From [Phialemoniopsis] sp. UDSM-2020 (lineage: Eukaryota; Ascomycota; Sordariomycetes; Thyridiales; Thyridiaceae): 64,000 nucleotides of DNA. Location: assembly GCA_018873225.1 (NCBI GenBank), contig JAEILZ010000008.1, forward strand, positions 1,674,001-1,738,000, given 5' to 3'. Under the pieces are notes generated by a model, which saw only the letters and a program-made list of their open reading frames with translations, did no database searches and was not told the DNA's origin. Shown here in pieces: positions 10,285 to 20,416 of the stretch (position 1 is the stretch's first letter; the number at the start of each line of letters is the position of its first letter). The position numbers and the translations under genes are program-made.

Positions 10285-11435
10285 GGTTGTGCGATCCTGA
10301 TGGGCAACAGGGTATCAAGGCTGCTAGGGGCCGGCCGAGAAGAGACGTAGAGAGGAAGAAGGGATTCGTGGGGAAAAGAGGCCGAAAGAGTTCTAAGGAC
10401 ACATCGCAGAGAGGAATGAGAGAGGAACGCGATCACCACTGTGGAAAAGCCTAGGTTGGACGCGGCGTTTAAAGGGTGAAGCTCCAAAGTGGTTGAATGA
10501 GGGGCGGAACCGGCACCAGTGCTATTTTATTTATTACCGCCCGGGTAGTTAGCTGGCGTCTCATTTTAGCCCCTGTCGCCCAGCTCCACAGCACGTGGAG
10601 GTACCTCGTAAGGCCAGAGGCTTCATCAGCTTCTCGATTCCAGCATTTCGTCTGGTTCGTTGGAGGACATCTCGGTTGGGCTTCGCGAATCAGAGGGAGA
10701 GCCTTGTCGACACCATGGTCTCATTTTTGCTGATGTCAATCATTGTCTGTGAGCCAGTAAACTGCCGGATTCCCATGCTCTCGAGCATTCCCTTAGCCAT
10801 GTGGCTAGCGTATTTTTTTCAAGATTTTCAGGCTGGCTTTGGCATTTATTCTGGATCCAACCGGGTTCTACGAAGTAAGTTCTATCATGTGAAAGCACCC
10901 TTCACGCAGCCAATCGTTGTTTACGGTCCGTCAACACTATCCCGTCCACTATGGCATTCCTCTCTGTTTGCCCTTTCTTTTACATTACCACAAAAGTCAT
11001 ATGGGTTCGTCTTGGCAGTTGGGGACAACGCACAACCCCGGGATGGACAAGCATAAATTGTACAACTTGACCGTGCACAGTCGATTCAACAAATACATTA
11101 TTGCTTCTTGTTTCGGGACTCCGTGCCCCTTATCCGAGTTCTACAACACCCTGCATGGACCAAACTTGACACAGAAAAAGTAATGTTCCATTGTAGATGC
11201 CCAGAAGATCCGAAAGCCCAAGCCTCAGACGCCGAACCAAAGAGGAGCTATGGCATGACTCCAGCTCCAAATTCTCGCTGCAAATTTGACGATTTAGACA
11301 TTAAGTAATGAATTAGTTTGGACCCGCCTCAAGATGCTCTTCCCTCACATCTGTCGGCTGGGTGCCGGTGTTCCGCCTTTCCCTCTTTTCTTCGCCCATG
11401 TACACCCATTCGCTCCACGAAGAGACGATTCACAC
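10285..11435. other. Intergenic, EPT1 promoter side
   Basis: About 1.15 kb lies between the EPT1-like start and the 3' end of the DUF7707 gene. Plus-strand frames at 10497-11308 are short, lack family motifs and carry no convincing splice pattern, so I do not call a gene. It should include the EPT1 promoter and the DUF7707 3' UTR. Confidence 0.45.
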
Positions 11436-12133
11436 CTATAGCAGCATCGCCATACCGGCCACAATGCTCCCAAAAACAACGACAAATCCGACACGCTCCG
11501 CCCCTAGAGCGGGCGCGGCACTTTTGTCAGTCTTGGAGCCAGATCCCGATCCCGATCCCGAGCTGGAGTCAGAGCCGCCGAAACCCGAGTAGACCTGGTT
11601 CGTCTGGGCCGCACCTGTAGATGTAGGGGTACTGGATGATGATGTGGAGGTGACACGACTGGGGTTCTGGGCACCGCAAGGGTGGTCCGACCGGCATGCA
11701 TCAGCACATCCATTGTTGCCCTGTCCACATCCCTTGACGCACTGGTTGCCCCATTCCTGGCAGACATAGTAGGGCAGGGTGAGCGAGTATTCCGAGACGT
11801 TGGGCTGCAGGCCGTTGGAGCAGACACAGCCGTACGTGAGCGTCGCCTGGGCAAGGTAGATTAGCATGTATGCTGTGCAGTGCACCCCTCGACAATCGAA
11901 GACAACGCCAAGGACAGTGCCTTAGGGAAATCACTTACAGGGTCGCACGTGTTGGTAAGGGGTTTGCCATCCGTGTTCTGGGCACAGATGATAGGGCATG
12001 TGGTCAACTCCGACTGGCACCAGAATTTCCGATCCGTCAGCGAGACGCTGTCGGGATTGATGTAGTAGTCGGCTTGTACGCTCGCAACCAGAGCTGCAGC
12101 GACAAAGGCAACGACGTTCCTGAATGAAGGCAT
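11436..12133 (-). CDS. DUF7707 small cysteine-rich GPI-anchored secreted protein
   Basis: Two exons, 11939..12133 and 11436..11846, with a 92-nt phase-0 intron; 201 residues. A signal peptide (residues 1 to about 21, ending VASVQA) is followed by the DUF7707 pattern: YYINPDSVSL, WCQSELTTCPIIC, TNTCDP, LTYGCVCSNG, EYSLTLPYYVC and a run of paired cysteines to about residue 115. A Ser/Thr-rich and Gly/Ser repeat spacer then leads to a hydrophobic C-terminal tail (GFVVVFGSIVAGMAMLL) typical of a GPI attachment signal. The family is common in moulds and sits at cell wall or plasma membrane; its biochemical role is unknown. The GSGSGS tract comes from a short hexanucleotide repeat near 11544-11562. 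Confidence 0.85.
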
Positions 12134-14553
12134 GATCGAGGAAGAAGAGCGGACTTTGTAGGCGGGAGTGGTGATCGGAGGAGCAGATCTCGAGGAGTAA
12201 CGGGCTGTACAACCTTGACACAGCAGATATTAGCATTTGAGGAAAACAGCCAACGATTTCCCAGACCGAAGCCCAGGCTAAAGTACCCCAGATAGTGTAC
12301 GAGGCAGAGAGACGCTACCGGCCCGTTACGAAAATAGCATGCCAGTGGAATGTGATGTAGCAAATATTTACCTTCACGGGCCGTTCAATAACGGTAGCCC
12401 CAACAACGAAGTACGAGGTCTTGTAGCGATTGTAGACTTCTCGAAAGGAGTATTACGCGATTGTTTTGTTTGGAAGAAAAAGTATTATATTGAAAAGAAA
12501 TAATTAAACGAAGAAGTCGAAAGGGGCTTTTGATCAAAAGGGATCAACGAAGGACAAACGAAGTCGATCACAACTTCACGAAACGAGCGTGTGAAGAGCA
12601 GTCAGGGAAGAAGGGACTGAAGGCCTCGGGCAAGCACAGCTTAAGAAGGAGAAACGAATCCAGATGGAAAAGGAGACCGGGGGTCCGGGCACGGCCGTGG
12701 CTCTCTGCCAATTTTGTCTGGGGTCACGCAGAATGCCATTGGGTGATGTGCCTCTGACCACAACACTTTGGGCAAACGGGGCTGGGATACCGGTGCATTT
12801 GCTGCGGTTTTCGACCAGGGTCCTGCCTAGCTGGCGTAGCGATAAAACATCCCGTGCCAATCAGGTGGCCGAATTCAATTCAATAATGGAGCTCGCTACT
12901 GGCAGCTTGCCCATTAACACGACTACGGGGTGAGGAGGTTACAGGGATGGCTGCTCCAGAGCCGACATTCTAACACACCAAGTCTGGACATCTTGGTGGA
13001 ATTGATAGGCCTGGTGGGCTTGGGGTTCGTTCTAAAAAGGAATACGTTTTAAGCTTGGGTGTGCTAACGCTCACGTAGCGTGGAGGCTAGTCTCGACCCC
13101 TCGACGTAATCCAACGGTACCATTTGAAATCTCGCGATATCTTGATTGTGCATCCTGTCCGAAGGGCTCGTCGTAGCCCCATGTGCGAGAAAGTTGAGCC
13201 TGTTCGGGGTTTCTTACCTGCTTCATTCGCAGCATGTTCTCCTTTCTGATCTGTCAAATATCAACTCTATGCCTGTTCTCCAGGATGTGCTTTCCGAGAC
13301 GACCCCCATCCACACGGCAATGGCGGCAGAAATGTGGTGGAGTCTTCCCCAACTTCGAAGTGTATGCGCATGCAGAATAGCCTGCCAATTGAGAGAGGCA
13401 AGTCGCCCTCGGATGTCTCTTGCGGGCTAACTGACGCGGCGCCTGCTCCGCACGGGATTTCCTTGTATGATAGCCTGCCGGTTTCTCGGCCTACTTTTCC
13501 TTGATGTGGCAAGCAGACTTCTCGTATTCTGCAGGCGACACTGCAGCTAGCTGCTGCGATGCACCTTCATACGCTCCGGTGTGGTGGCGGACACGGACTG
13601 GGCCGGATCCTCCCTTGGTTTTAGACTGACCTAAACCCTTGGCTGTTTTGACTTCCGAGCTTGAGAACACGACGGCAGCCGGCTGCCTTGGTCTCGGTGC
13701 AGATCTCCCGTATCACTCGACGAGGAAGCACAAATCGTTTGGCCCCAGAGCACAGGTCTGCAAATTGTGCACTGATCAAACCTGGTCATGCCACTACCTG
13801 ATTGCTATGATTTTTGGCCCACAGAACAAGCTCAGAGACTACTGAAACAAGCCACCTCAACACGAGCACTTCGGATGCTCACCACGTACTCGGTAGTGGT
13901 GGCGGCCAAGTTGGAATTCATTGTGTAGATAGGATCCGACTCAATTCGAGACGAAAAAAAGAATGCTGGAACGGACCATCGGAGGGAATAAGCAAAAGGG
14001 TGCATATCGGCCTCAAGCTTGCGGGAACAGCTTGCTCCAAGTCTCTGCATCCTCGAGAATAAGCAATAATTGCGGTAGATGCTTGAAGTCCGTAAGCTGT
14101 GTCACCAGTTGATGCCTCCGAGCCTGCTTGTCGATGTCCTGCTTCCGGACTGAGGCGACCAGAAGAGTTGGCGAAGTGGCTGACGGGCTGGAACCAATTT
14201 GAGGGGCCCAGCTTATCTCAAACCAGGCTCACCAGACACTTGCGATGGCGCGCTAGACACCTGCACATCTCGGTTTTAGTGCATTTCCATCCCTGGTTCC
14301 AGGGCCAGTGCAGCACAGGCGCGCCGCGATGCCCTTGCCAAGACCGTGGTTTCAGGGGTGCGTGGACAGATTTCCCATGCCGAAATCGCGACATAACACA
14401 TTTCCACATCCACACGATCAAGGTTGTCGGACCCCACCACCAAGACACAGCATCCTAGTGCATCATTCTGCATCTTTGTTTGCCATGGTGACAGCATGGT
14501 CTCGAAGTGTTAGGTGATCTGTGTCATATTCGCCCGTGGCGCAGTGTGTCGCC
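12134..14553. other. Large divergent intergenic region
   Basis: About 2.4 kb lies between the DUF7707 gene (minus) and the glutaminyl cyclase gene (plus). It should hold both promoters. The stretch 12470-12520 is A/T-rich. Frames such as 12664-12933, 13146-13430 and 14099-14458 have no recognisable domains and no matching splice structure. No tRNA or transposon feature was recognised. Confidence 0.45.
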
Positions 14554-15755
14554 ATGAAGCCGCTCCTTTCTCTGACCCTGAGGCACGTCCTCTTGGTCTT
14601 CCAGCTTATCATCCTCCCAGTGCAGTCCTACACCGAGCTCTCCGAGGGCAGCCTGCGCAACGTCCCAGCAGCGGGCGATGATTTCAATATTGACCACGGC
14701 AAACTCCTTTCGCCGATCCTGATACCCCGAGTCCCGGGCACCCCCGGCTCCGACAAGGCTCAGCAGCACTTTGTCGACTTTTTTGTACAGAGCCTCCCCA
14801 AGTGGAGGATCGAATGGCACAACTCAACGGCAAAGACACCCGCCACGGGGGACAGGGATGTTCCCTTCCGCAACCTCATATTCCAGCGCGATCCTCCATG
14901 GGCTTCGCCTGGGGACGTTGCGCGGTTGACACTGGTAGCCCATTACGACAGCCTCTACCGACCGGAGGGCTTTATAGGTGCCATTGATAGCGCAGCCCCA
15001 TGCGCGGTACTGCTACACGTTGCCAGGAGCATCGATGCAGCTTTGACTAAGAAATGGGACAAGATGCAAGCCGAAGGTACGGCAGGCAATGGCCTAGAAG
15101 AAGATATCGGGGTGCAGATCCTGCTTCTCGACGGCGAGGAGGCTTTTGTGTCGTGGACTAAAACAGATTCCTTATACGGTGCCAGGTACGTTTTCGGATG
15201 ATGTCGAACCAGATCATGGGACTTGTCTCTGACGAATAGTTTTACAGAGCACTCGCGGAGACTTGGGAGACCACGCCGCATGCTGCCCTTTCCAACTTCA
15301 AAAACCCTCTTAGCTCTATCAGCCTCTTTGTCTTGCTTGACTTGCTTGGCTCCGAGACACCCCGTATTCCGTCGTACTTTCAAACTACACACTGGGCATA
15401 CCAACATATGGCCACTGTTGAGAAGCGCCTGCGCGACCTCAAGTTGCTTGAGAGCAACCCACCCTCACAGTTCCTGCCCGACCACGACAAAAAGGCGTCA
15501 CAGTTCAGCAGGGGCTTTGTAGAAGATGATCACGTCCCGTTTATGGCACGTGGTGTCGACATTTTGCACATTATCCCAACGCCGTTCCCACCCGTTTGGC
15601 ATAAGATGGATGACGACGGGGCACATCTAGACATACCCACGCTTCAGGACTGGAGTAAGATCGTCACAGCTTTTACTGCCGAATGGCTTGATCTCGACGG
15701 CCTGCTCCCGCCCAATCCTCAGAGGCATAAGCGAGACAACAAGACCGAATTGTAG
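14554..15755 (+). CDS. Glutaminyl-peptide cyclotransferase (glutaminyl cyclase, M28 fold), secreted
   Basis: Two exons, 14554..15185 and 15248..15755, 379 residues; the 62-nt intron is phase 2 and gives YGARALAETWE across the junction. The enzyme turns N-terminal Gln into pyroglutamate on proteins in the secretory route. A signal peptide covers about residues 1-25. Zinc and active-site positions known from animal glutaminyl cyclases can be placed: His130 and Asp132 in AHYDS, Asp145 in GAIDSAAPC, Glu195-Glu196 in LDGEEAF, and the His of EDDHVPFMARGVDILHI. The C-terminal ending FPPVWHKMDDD is also typical. The start is the ATG followed directly by a signal peptide; an in-frame GTG further up is not used. 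No membrane anchor is seen. Confidence 0.92.
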
Positions 15756-16252
15756 TTGGATAGCTACTTTAGTCACTTGAATTGAATGAGTAATTGGACT
15801 ACTTCGGCCTGGATTGCCTTGAAATATTGCAGCTTATCGGCGATAAGAAGCCCAAGTTGAGATCAATCAACACCTCAAGTTGAGCTTCACAGGACAAGGT
15901 ACCCCAAATCACCCAGACCAAAGGCATACAGAATCATCAGGAATTGTGAATACTTACCTCTTTCTGTGTGTTAATTAGTATTCCTATATATTCCTGCCAA
16001 AGGAACGAAACAAAACTATATCCAGTATGCAAATCAATGTTCTGAAGCTCTTTGGATGTGACCTGGGAAATCAATCAAGATGCCACACGTGATAGGCCTG
16101 GCACAACCCACTAATAGGTAGCGCACGGGCCAAAATTGGGCGCCACGTAACTGCTCCAAGCTGCTTGGTGTCCTAACAAGGTGTTCTTTGGGAAGCTCTC
16201 CAGCTTTGTCTCATCAGTGTGCATCCCGACTTCTGCCAACGACCAGCCCACG
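15756..16252. other. Intergenic between glutaminyl cyclase and Swp1 genes
   Basis: About 500 bases lie between two plus-strand genes. It is A/T-rich around 15950-16020, consistent with the 3' UTR of the first gene, then holds the promoter and leader of the second. No other feature was seen. Confidence 0.5.
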
Positions 16253-17285
16253 ATGCGCTTCTCACAGCCAATTGTCTCTTCCCTACTGCTGCTTGCAGCC
16301 GGAGCAGCTCAGGCAGCTTCATCATGGACTTTTGATGATGCCACCCTTGCCGTCACTTCCAAGAAGGGCGCCGACGCCGCCAAGCAATCGTAAGTACTGG
16401 CGCATTGTCGAAACCTCGGACGTTCTGACCCAGTTTGCAGACTAAGTTCGAAAGCGCCACTCTCAAAGGTCGTCAATGTTGGAGCTCAGGATGTTGTCAA
16501 GATTAGCCTGACGGCCAAGGAGGACGGCAAGGGCAAGCGGCCGCACCAGGCATTCCTAGTGCTGAAGGAGGAGGAGACCGGCCTGGAGGCACCCTTCCCC
16601 TTCACAGTCAAGGACAACGGCAAGGGAATTGTTTCGATTGTGAGTTCCATCATGGCTACATCTCGGATCCGACTAGTTCTGACCATATTCGTTTGTTGCA
16701 GGCCCAGAAAGACATTCCCGTCCAGCTGCTTCTTGCCAACAAGGCGATCCGCGCCTCTGTTGTCCTGGGCTCCTTCGGCTCTGCCCAGGGACTCGAGTCG
16801 CCCCTTTTCAACTTGGAATTCAGCATCGACCCCAACGCTCCTGCGCCCAAGTACGAGAAGCCGCTCCGGTACGGCAAGCTCCCCGAGATTGCACACACGT
16901 TCCGGGACGATCCGCGCAACCCTCCCAAGATCATCAGCCTGGTCTTTGCCCTTGCCGTGCTGGCCACGGTCCCGGCCCTCTTCATTGGCGTAAGTGGGCA
17001 CTCTAGCTGCAACGATTTTTCTAACAGCATACTGACATCGCACAGTGGCTCGTCCTTGGCGGAAATCTGAACCATCTCCAGAAGGCCATGGGCGCCGCCC
17101 CTGCCTCGCACGCCGCATTCTTTGGCTCAATCATCGCCATGGAGGGCGTCTTTTTCATGTACTACACTAGCTGGACTCTTTTCCAGGCTCTGCCTGTCAT
17201 CACCGTTGTCGGCATCGTGGCGCTCCTCAGCGGCACCAAGGCGCTGGGTGAGGTGCAGAACCGCCGCTTGGCTGGTGAGAGATAA
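16253..17285 (+). CDS. SWP1: Oligosaccharyltransferase subunit Swp1 / ribophorin II
   Basis: Four exons: 16253..16389, 16441..16639, 16702..16989, 17046..17285, 287 residues. Introns are 51, 62 and 56 nt. Swp1 is a non-catalytic subunit of the ER oligosaccharyltransferase that N-glycosylates nascent proteins. Residues 1 to about 20 form a signal peptide (MRFSQPIVSSLLLLAAGAA). A luminal beta-rich domain contains PVQLLLANKAIRASVVLGSF and the Swp1-typical KPLRYGKLPEIAHTFRDD. Three hydrophobic segments follow: about 193-213, 228-247 and 252-272. The last exon gives the GSIIAMEGVFFMYYTSW signature. The protein has the short fungal length, not the 630 residues of animal ribophorin II. The reading is unambiguous across all junctions. 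Confidence 0.93.
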
Positions 17286-17561
17286 GCGTGGGTACTCGTT
17301 GAAAAGTTCAAAACATTGATTCTAGGCATTGGCATGCGAACGAGGATCAAAGACGGTCTGAACGAGACAGCACACTCATAGGTGCAGTGTACTTTAAAAG
17401 GATGATCGAGGGTTGCTAGAGAAGACCCATGCACAAAATGCCGTATGGCAGTCATGACACGATTTGCGGGAAAATAGATCAATTCATTCAATTCATTATA
17501 TCGTACAAAGCTTCAGTCCCTGTCTAAGCTGTTTCATATCACTCAGCAACCCGGATTTTGC

Positions 17562-18137
17562 CTAGGATGCCCACAGAGAAAATGCGCTCCTCGGTTTCTC
17601 GTCCTTGACGACTTCTTCGTATGCAGGGGGCATAACACCGGTGCTCTGAACTTCGGCAGGGGATGATCGTTCGCGAGTGGACGAGTCACGCTGTGATTGG
17701 ACTGGTATCTCGCGCGGTGCTCGTGCACGAGGGGAGGCCATTACCACCGGCGGAGCGGCGGCCACAACCACCTGCTCGTTTTGGTAGCGCCTTCGGGACT
17801 TGCCACAGCATCCGTGCCGGTGGCCCCCGCAACACCGGGCTGCGCGGCGATCGGCACGGTACTCTGCCCGCTCGACGCGGCGTTCAGCTCGCTCAGCACG
17901 GCGCTCGCATTTGCCCCGGTAGCAGCCCCCGCGCGGCTGTACCACGGGCGCCGTATGTTGGTGGTAGCCTACTTGCGGCGGCAGCGCCTGTGACTGTTGG
18001 GAGTGTTGGTAGTAGCCCTTGTCGTCCGTGTACTGGACCGCGGGTCCGGGCTGGGCGTAGTGTAGTTGTTGGCGTTGGTTGTATTGGTCGTTGGGGGATC
18101 CCGTGAGGGAGTTGACGATGGCGCGGATAAGACCCAT
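17562..18137 (-). CDS. Uncharacterised Arg- and Cys-rich protein with a PPxY motif
   Basis: Single exon, 191 residues. I do not recognise a family with a known function. Visible layout: a conserved-looking N-terminus (MGLIRAIVNSLTG), a Gln/Tyr-rich stretch to about residue 65, a cysteine-flanked arginine block of seven-residue-like steps (CERRAERAERRVERAEYRAD, about 77-96), a Cys/His cluster (CCGGHRHGCCG), then a disordered tail with MPPAYEEVV near residue 173. PPAY fits the PPxY ligand of Nedd4/Rsp5 WW domains. The MGLIR start could allow N-myristoylation only weakly, because residue 6 is Ala. No signal peptide or membrane span was seen. Adaptor-like behaviour with ubiquitin ligase is inference from one motif. 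Confidence 0.65.
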   Translation of the reverse strand: MGLIRAIVNSLTGSPNDQYNQRQQLHYAQPGPAVQYTDDKGYYQHSQQSQALPPQVGYHQHTAPVVQPRGGCYRGKCERRAERAERRVERAEYRADRRAARCCGGHRHGCCGKSRRRYQNEQVVVAAAPPVVMASPRARAPREIPVQSQRDSSTRERSSPAEVQSTGVMPPAYEEVVKDEKPRSAFSLWAS

Positions 18138-20416
18138 TATTTTGTATGGTCTTGTATGAAGTGGGAAATATGAAGTGTTCTTTTTTTAATCAGAATTGGA
18201 CGTTTTGTGATTATGTTTACTTGGGAGATATCTTGACAATCAAGAGTTACAGGAGGGAGCCTGGCTTTTTATGCTTTTGACTCTGTATGAACAGCCTGCG
18301 CAACATTAACCCCGGCATTCGCATCGAGGCAACTCGTCATCCTCTGGGGGCAGTGTGGTACGGATGCGAAAGCGAATGCGTCGTCAGACACTCGGCGTAA
18401 TCCAGTCCGACTCCCAAACTCCCCCTACCCACGGGTGCTCAGCCCCGATCTAGCACGAGTTTGGTTGCAGAACAGTTCGATCCCAGCATTGACCTATGAT
18501 TGGCTACGAAGCGAATGCGACCTTTTGGACATTGTGGAGAGCTACCCCTGTCAATCTCCAACATGCTATTTGGTGGGGATCTCCGTGTAAGTGAATGTAC
18601 AAATAGTTCCACACAATGTTGAACGAAGTGCATACTTGTTTCTTTTCACACAAGGCAGACAGGCTATGATTTGACCCCTGTGTCAAGTCTTAACGCAGAA
18701 GAGTCTCCATGATCTATTAATCGTCTTGCCGAGATTCAGCAGGGCGGGTAGGGAATGTAGATGAAGCTTGGCATCGGCTTTTACGCGTGGTACTCCGTAC
18801 AAGTACAACATCCCGCATGTCGTCCTCCAACGCCCTACCCTGCAGTCCATATACTGAAACATTCTGGTCTCAATGAAACAATTCGAGAATCTACTCAAAC
18901 AGTTTGATCTCGTTCTGCTTTCTCCTAGACATCTAGGGTGGGAAACTTCCACTCAAATCATGGATGGCTTGCATCGAGTTCAGTCCGTCCTTGCGTCTTT
19001 GGTTACTTGTCATCGGCACTTGCTTGACCCTTGGAAGAAAGGCCTACAGTCCTTCTCTCCTCAGCCTCTAAACTCTCGACTGACAAGCAACGAGGTCTCT
19101 GGAGCAGGGACAGAAATCGAAACGGATGTATCTCGGTACCCAGGTATTGTTACATCGTTCCTCCAAGGTCTGTTTGGCTGTTGCACCCAGCAACACGCCG
19201 ATTTGGGGAAAGATCAATGCCATTGCTGCCCCAGCGCCCTGTCACGGCGACTGGACACTTGGCGTTCAGGTCCTGCCTCTTGGCCTCGAAAGATGTTCCG
19301 TCGATTATTTTGCGGCCGAAATGTTCAGGACATGTCATAAGTACAAGGGCGAAGGCTCAGCAACCTTAACAAGATGGAATGGGTGGACTTGCAAATGTCA
19401 GTCGCGGCGGGTTGAGAGACTCTAGACCGGCAAATTGCCGTCCTACGGCCGCTACATCATCGGGATGGCTCGTTTGAAGTTGGGAGCATGGACAAACATC
19501 ACTTCCTCTCGAGGTCTACGGCACTTTCCATCGCTGCACAGACGCCGAACGTGCGTACTGCCCGTCGACCTCGATTTCTCACCTCATCGCGCCTCCCAGC
19601 TGCGGCTCTGCCTCTCCAAACCTGGACCCACATGAGCTCTCGTGATTGGCCCGCAGGTGAAATGACGCCTGAGGTTGAGGTTTTTCGACGATGGTCCATG
19701 CACCGGTTACGTCAGCACTGCAAATATCAATTGAGCATGCTCTAACAGCAGGCGAGAATGATCGCGTTGAGAAATCACCACAATCGCGTTTTTCTGGTAA
19801 AAAATCTGCTTTGGAAAGCGTCATCACAGCGAGACAGAGACATCTACAGATTTGGAGAGCGTGATAGATGGTGTTGAGGCGGCTTACGGCAGGGGTAATG
19901 GTGGGTGCTTGGTAGATCCTGGATCCCTGACCACCACACCAGGCTAGTGCGTTTCGCGAAAAGAGTTAGCGCAACCCAGCTTTGTTTATCCAGGACCAAA
20001 CGTCAGAGCTCGACGCGCTTTCTCCATCCATCGTACATATCACACTTCTCAAGATTCGAGCTTTCCATTCACCACATCGCAACTGCTTCTCTGCTTCTCT
20101 AGCTTCTGCACAGCAACTGCATCTTGCCTTCTGAACTCAACGCTTGATTCTTTTGAAACGGAATTTAAAAATTTGAACCGCCCACACAAAAGTGTTTTGC
20201 ACTTCAACTTTTCTCTCCATTCCCCATCATCCACACGCGTTTTTGGACTCTTGTTCTTACACACATCCACATCGACACCCATACACATTCCCAACATCCC
20301 CCATCTTCTTTTTGGTTTGCAGCCATCTTACTTTCTTGCTACATCCCCATTCGCAATCACATTCACACGTCGAATTGCTGTCATACATAGCTCATCGCTC
20401 CGTGTCATCTTAGGAC
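18138..20416. other. Large divergent intergenic region
   Basis: About 2.3 kb separates two divergent genes. The last ~260 bases (20150-20416) are pyrimidine- and CA-rich and read as the 5' leader of the spindle-pole gene. Frames at 18873-19425 and 19488-19745 lack motifs. A B-box-like string at about 18476-18486 (AGTTCGATCCC) has no tRNA around it. Nothing else was recognised. Confidence 0.45.
20150..20416 (+). promoter_or_regulatory. Pyrimidine/CA-rich leader before the Cep57-like gene
   Basis: The 260 bases before the ATG at 20417 are dominated by C, T and A (many CACA, TTCTC and CCAT runs) with few G. This is the usual make-up of a fungal transcribed leader and start-site zone. The transcription start itself cannot be placed. 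Confidence 0.4.

Noticed and set aside
10595..11056. 153-codon plus-strand frame in the EPT1 upstream gap
   Set aside because: No recognisable domain, overlapping frames of equal quality, and no splice pattern. Hydrophobic-looking segments are not enough.
18473..18490. Possible tRNA B box
   Set aside because: AGTTCGATCCC matches the B-box pattern, but no T stem, A box at proper distance or cloverleaf surrounds it.
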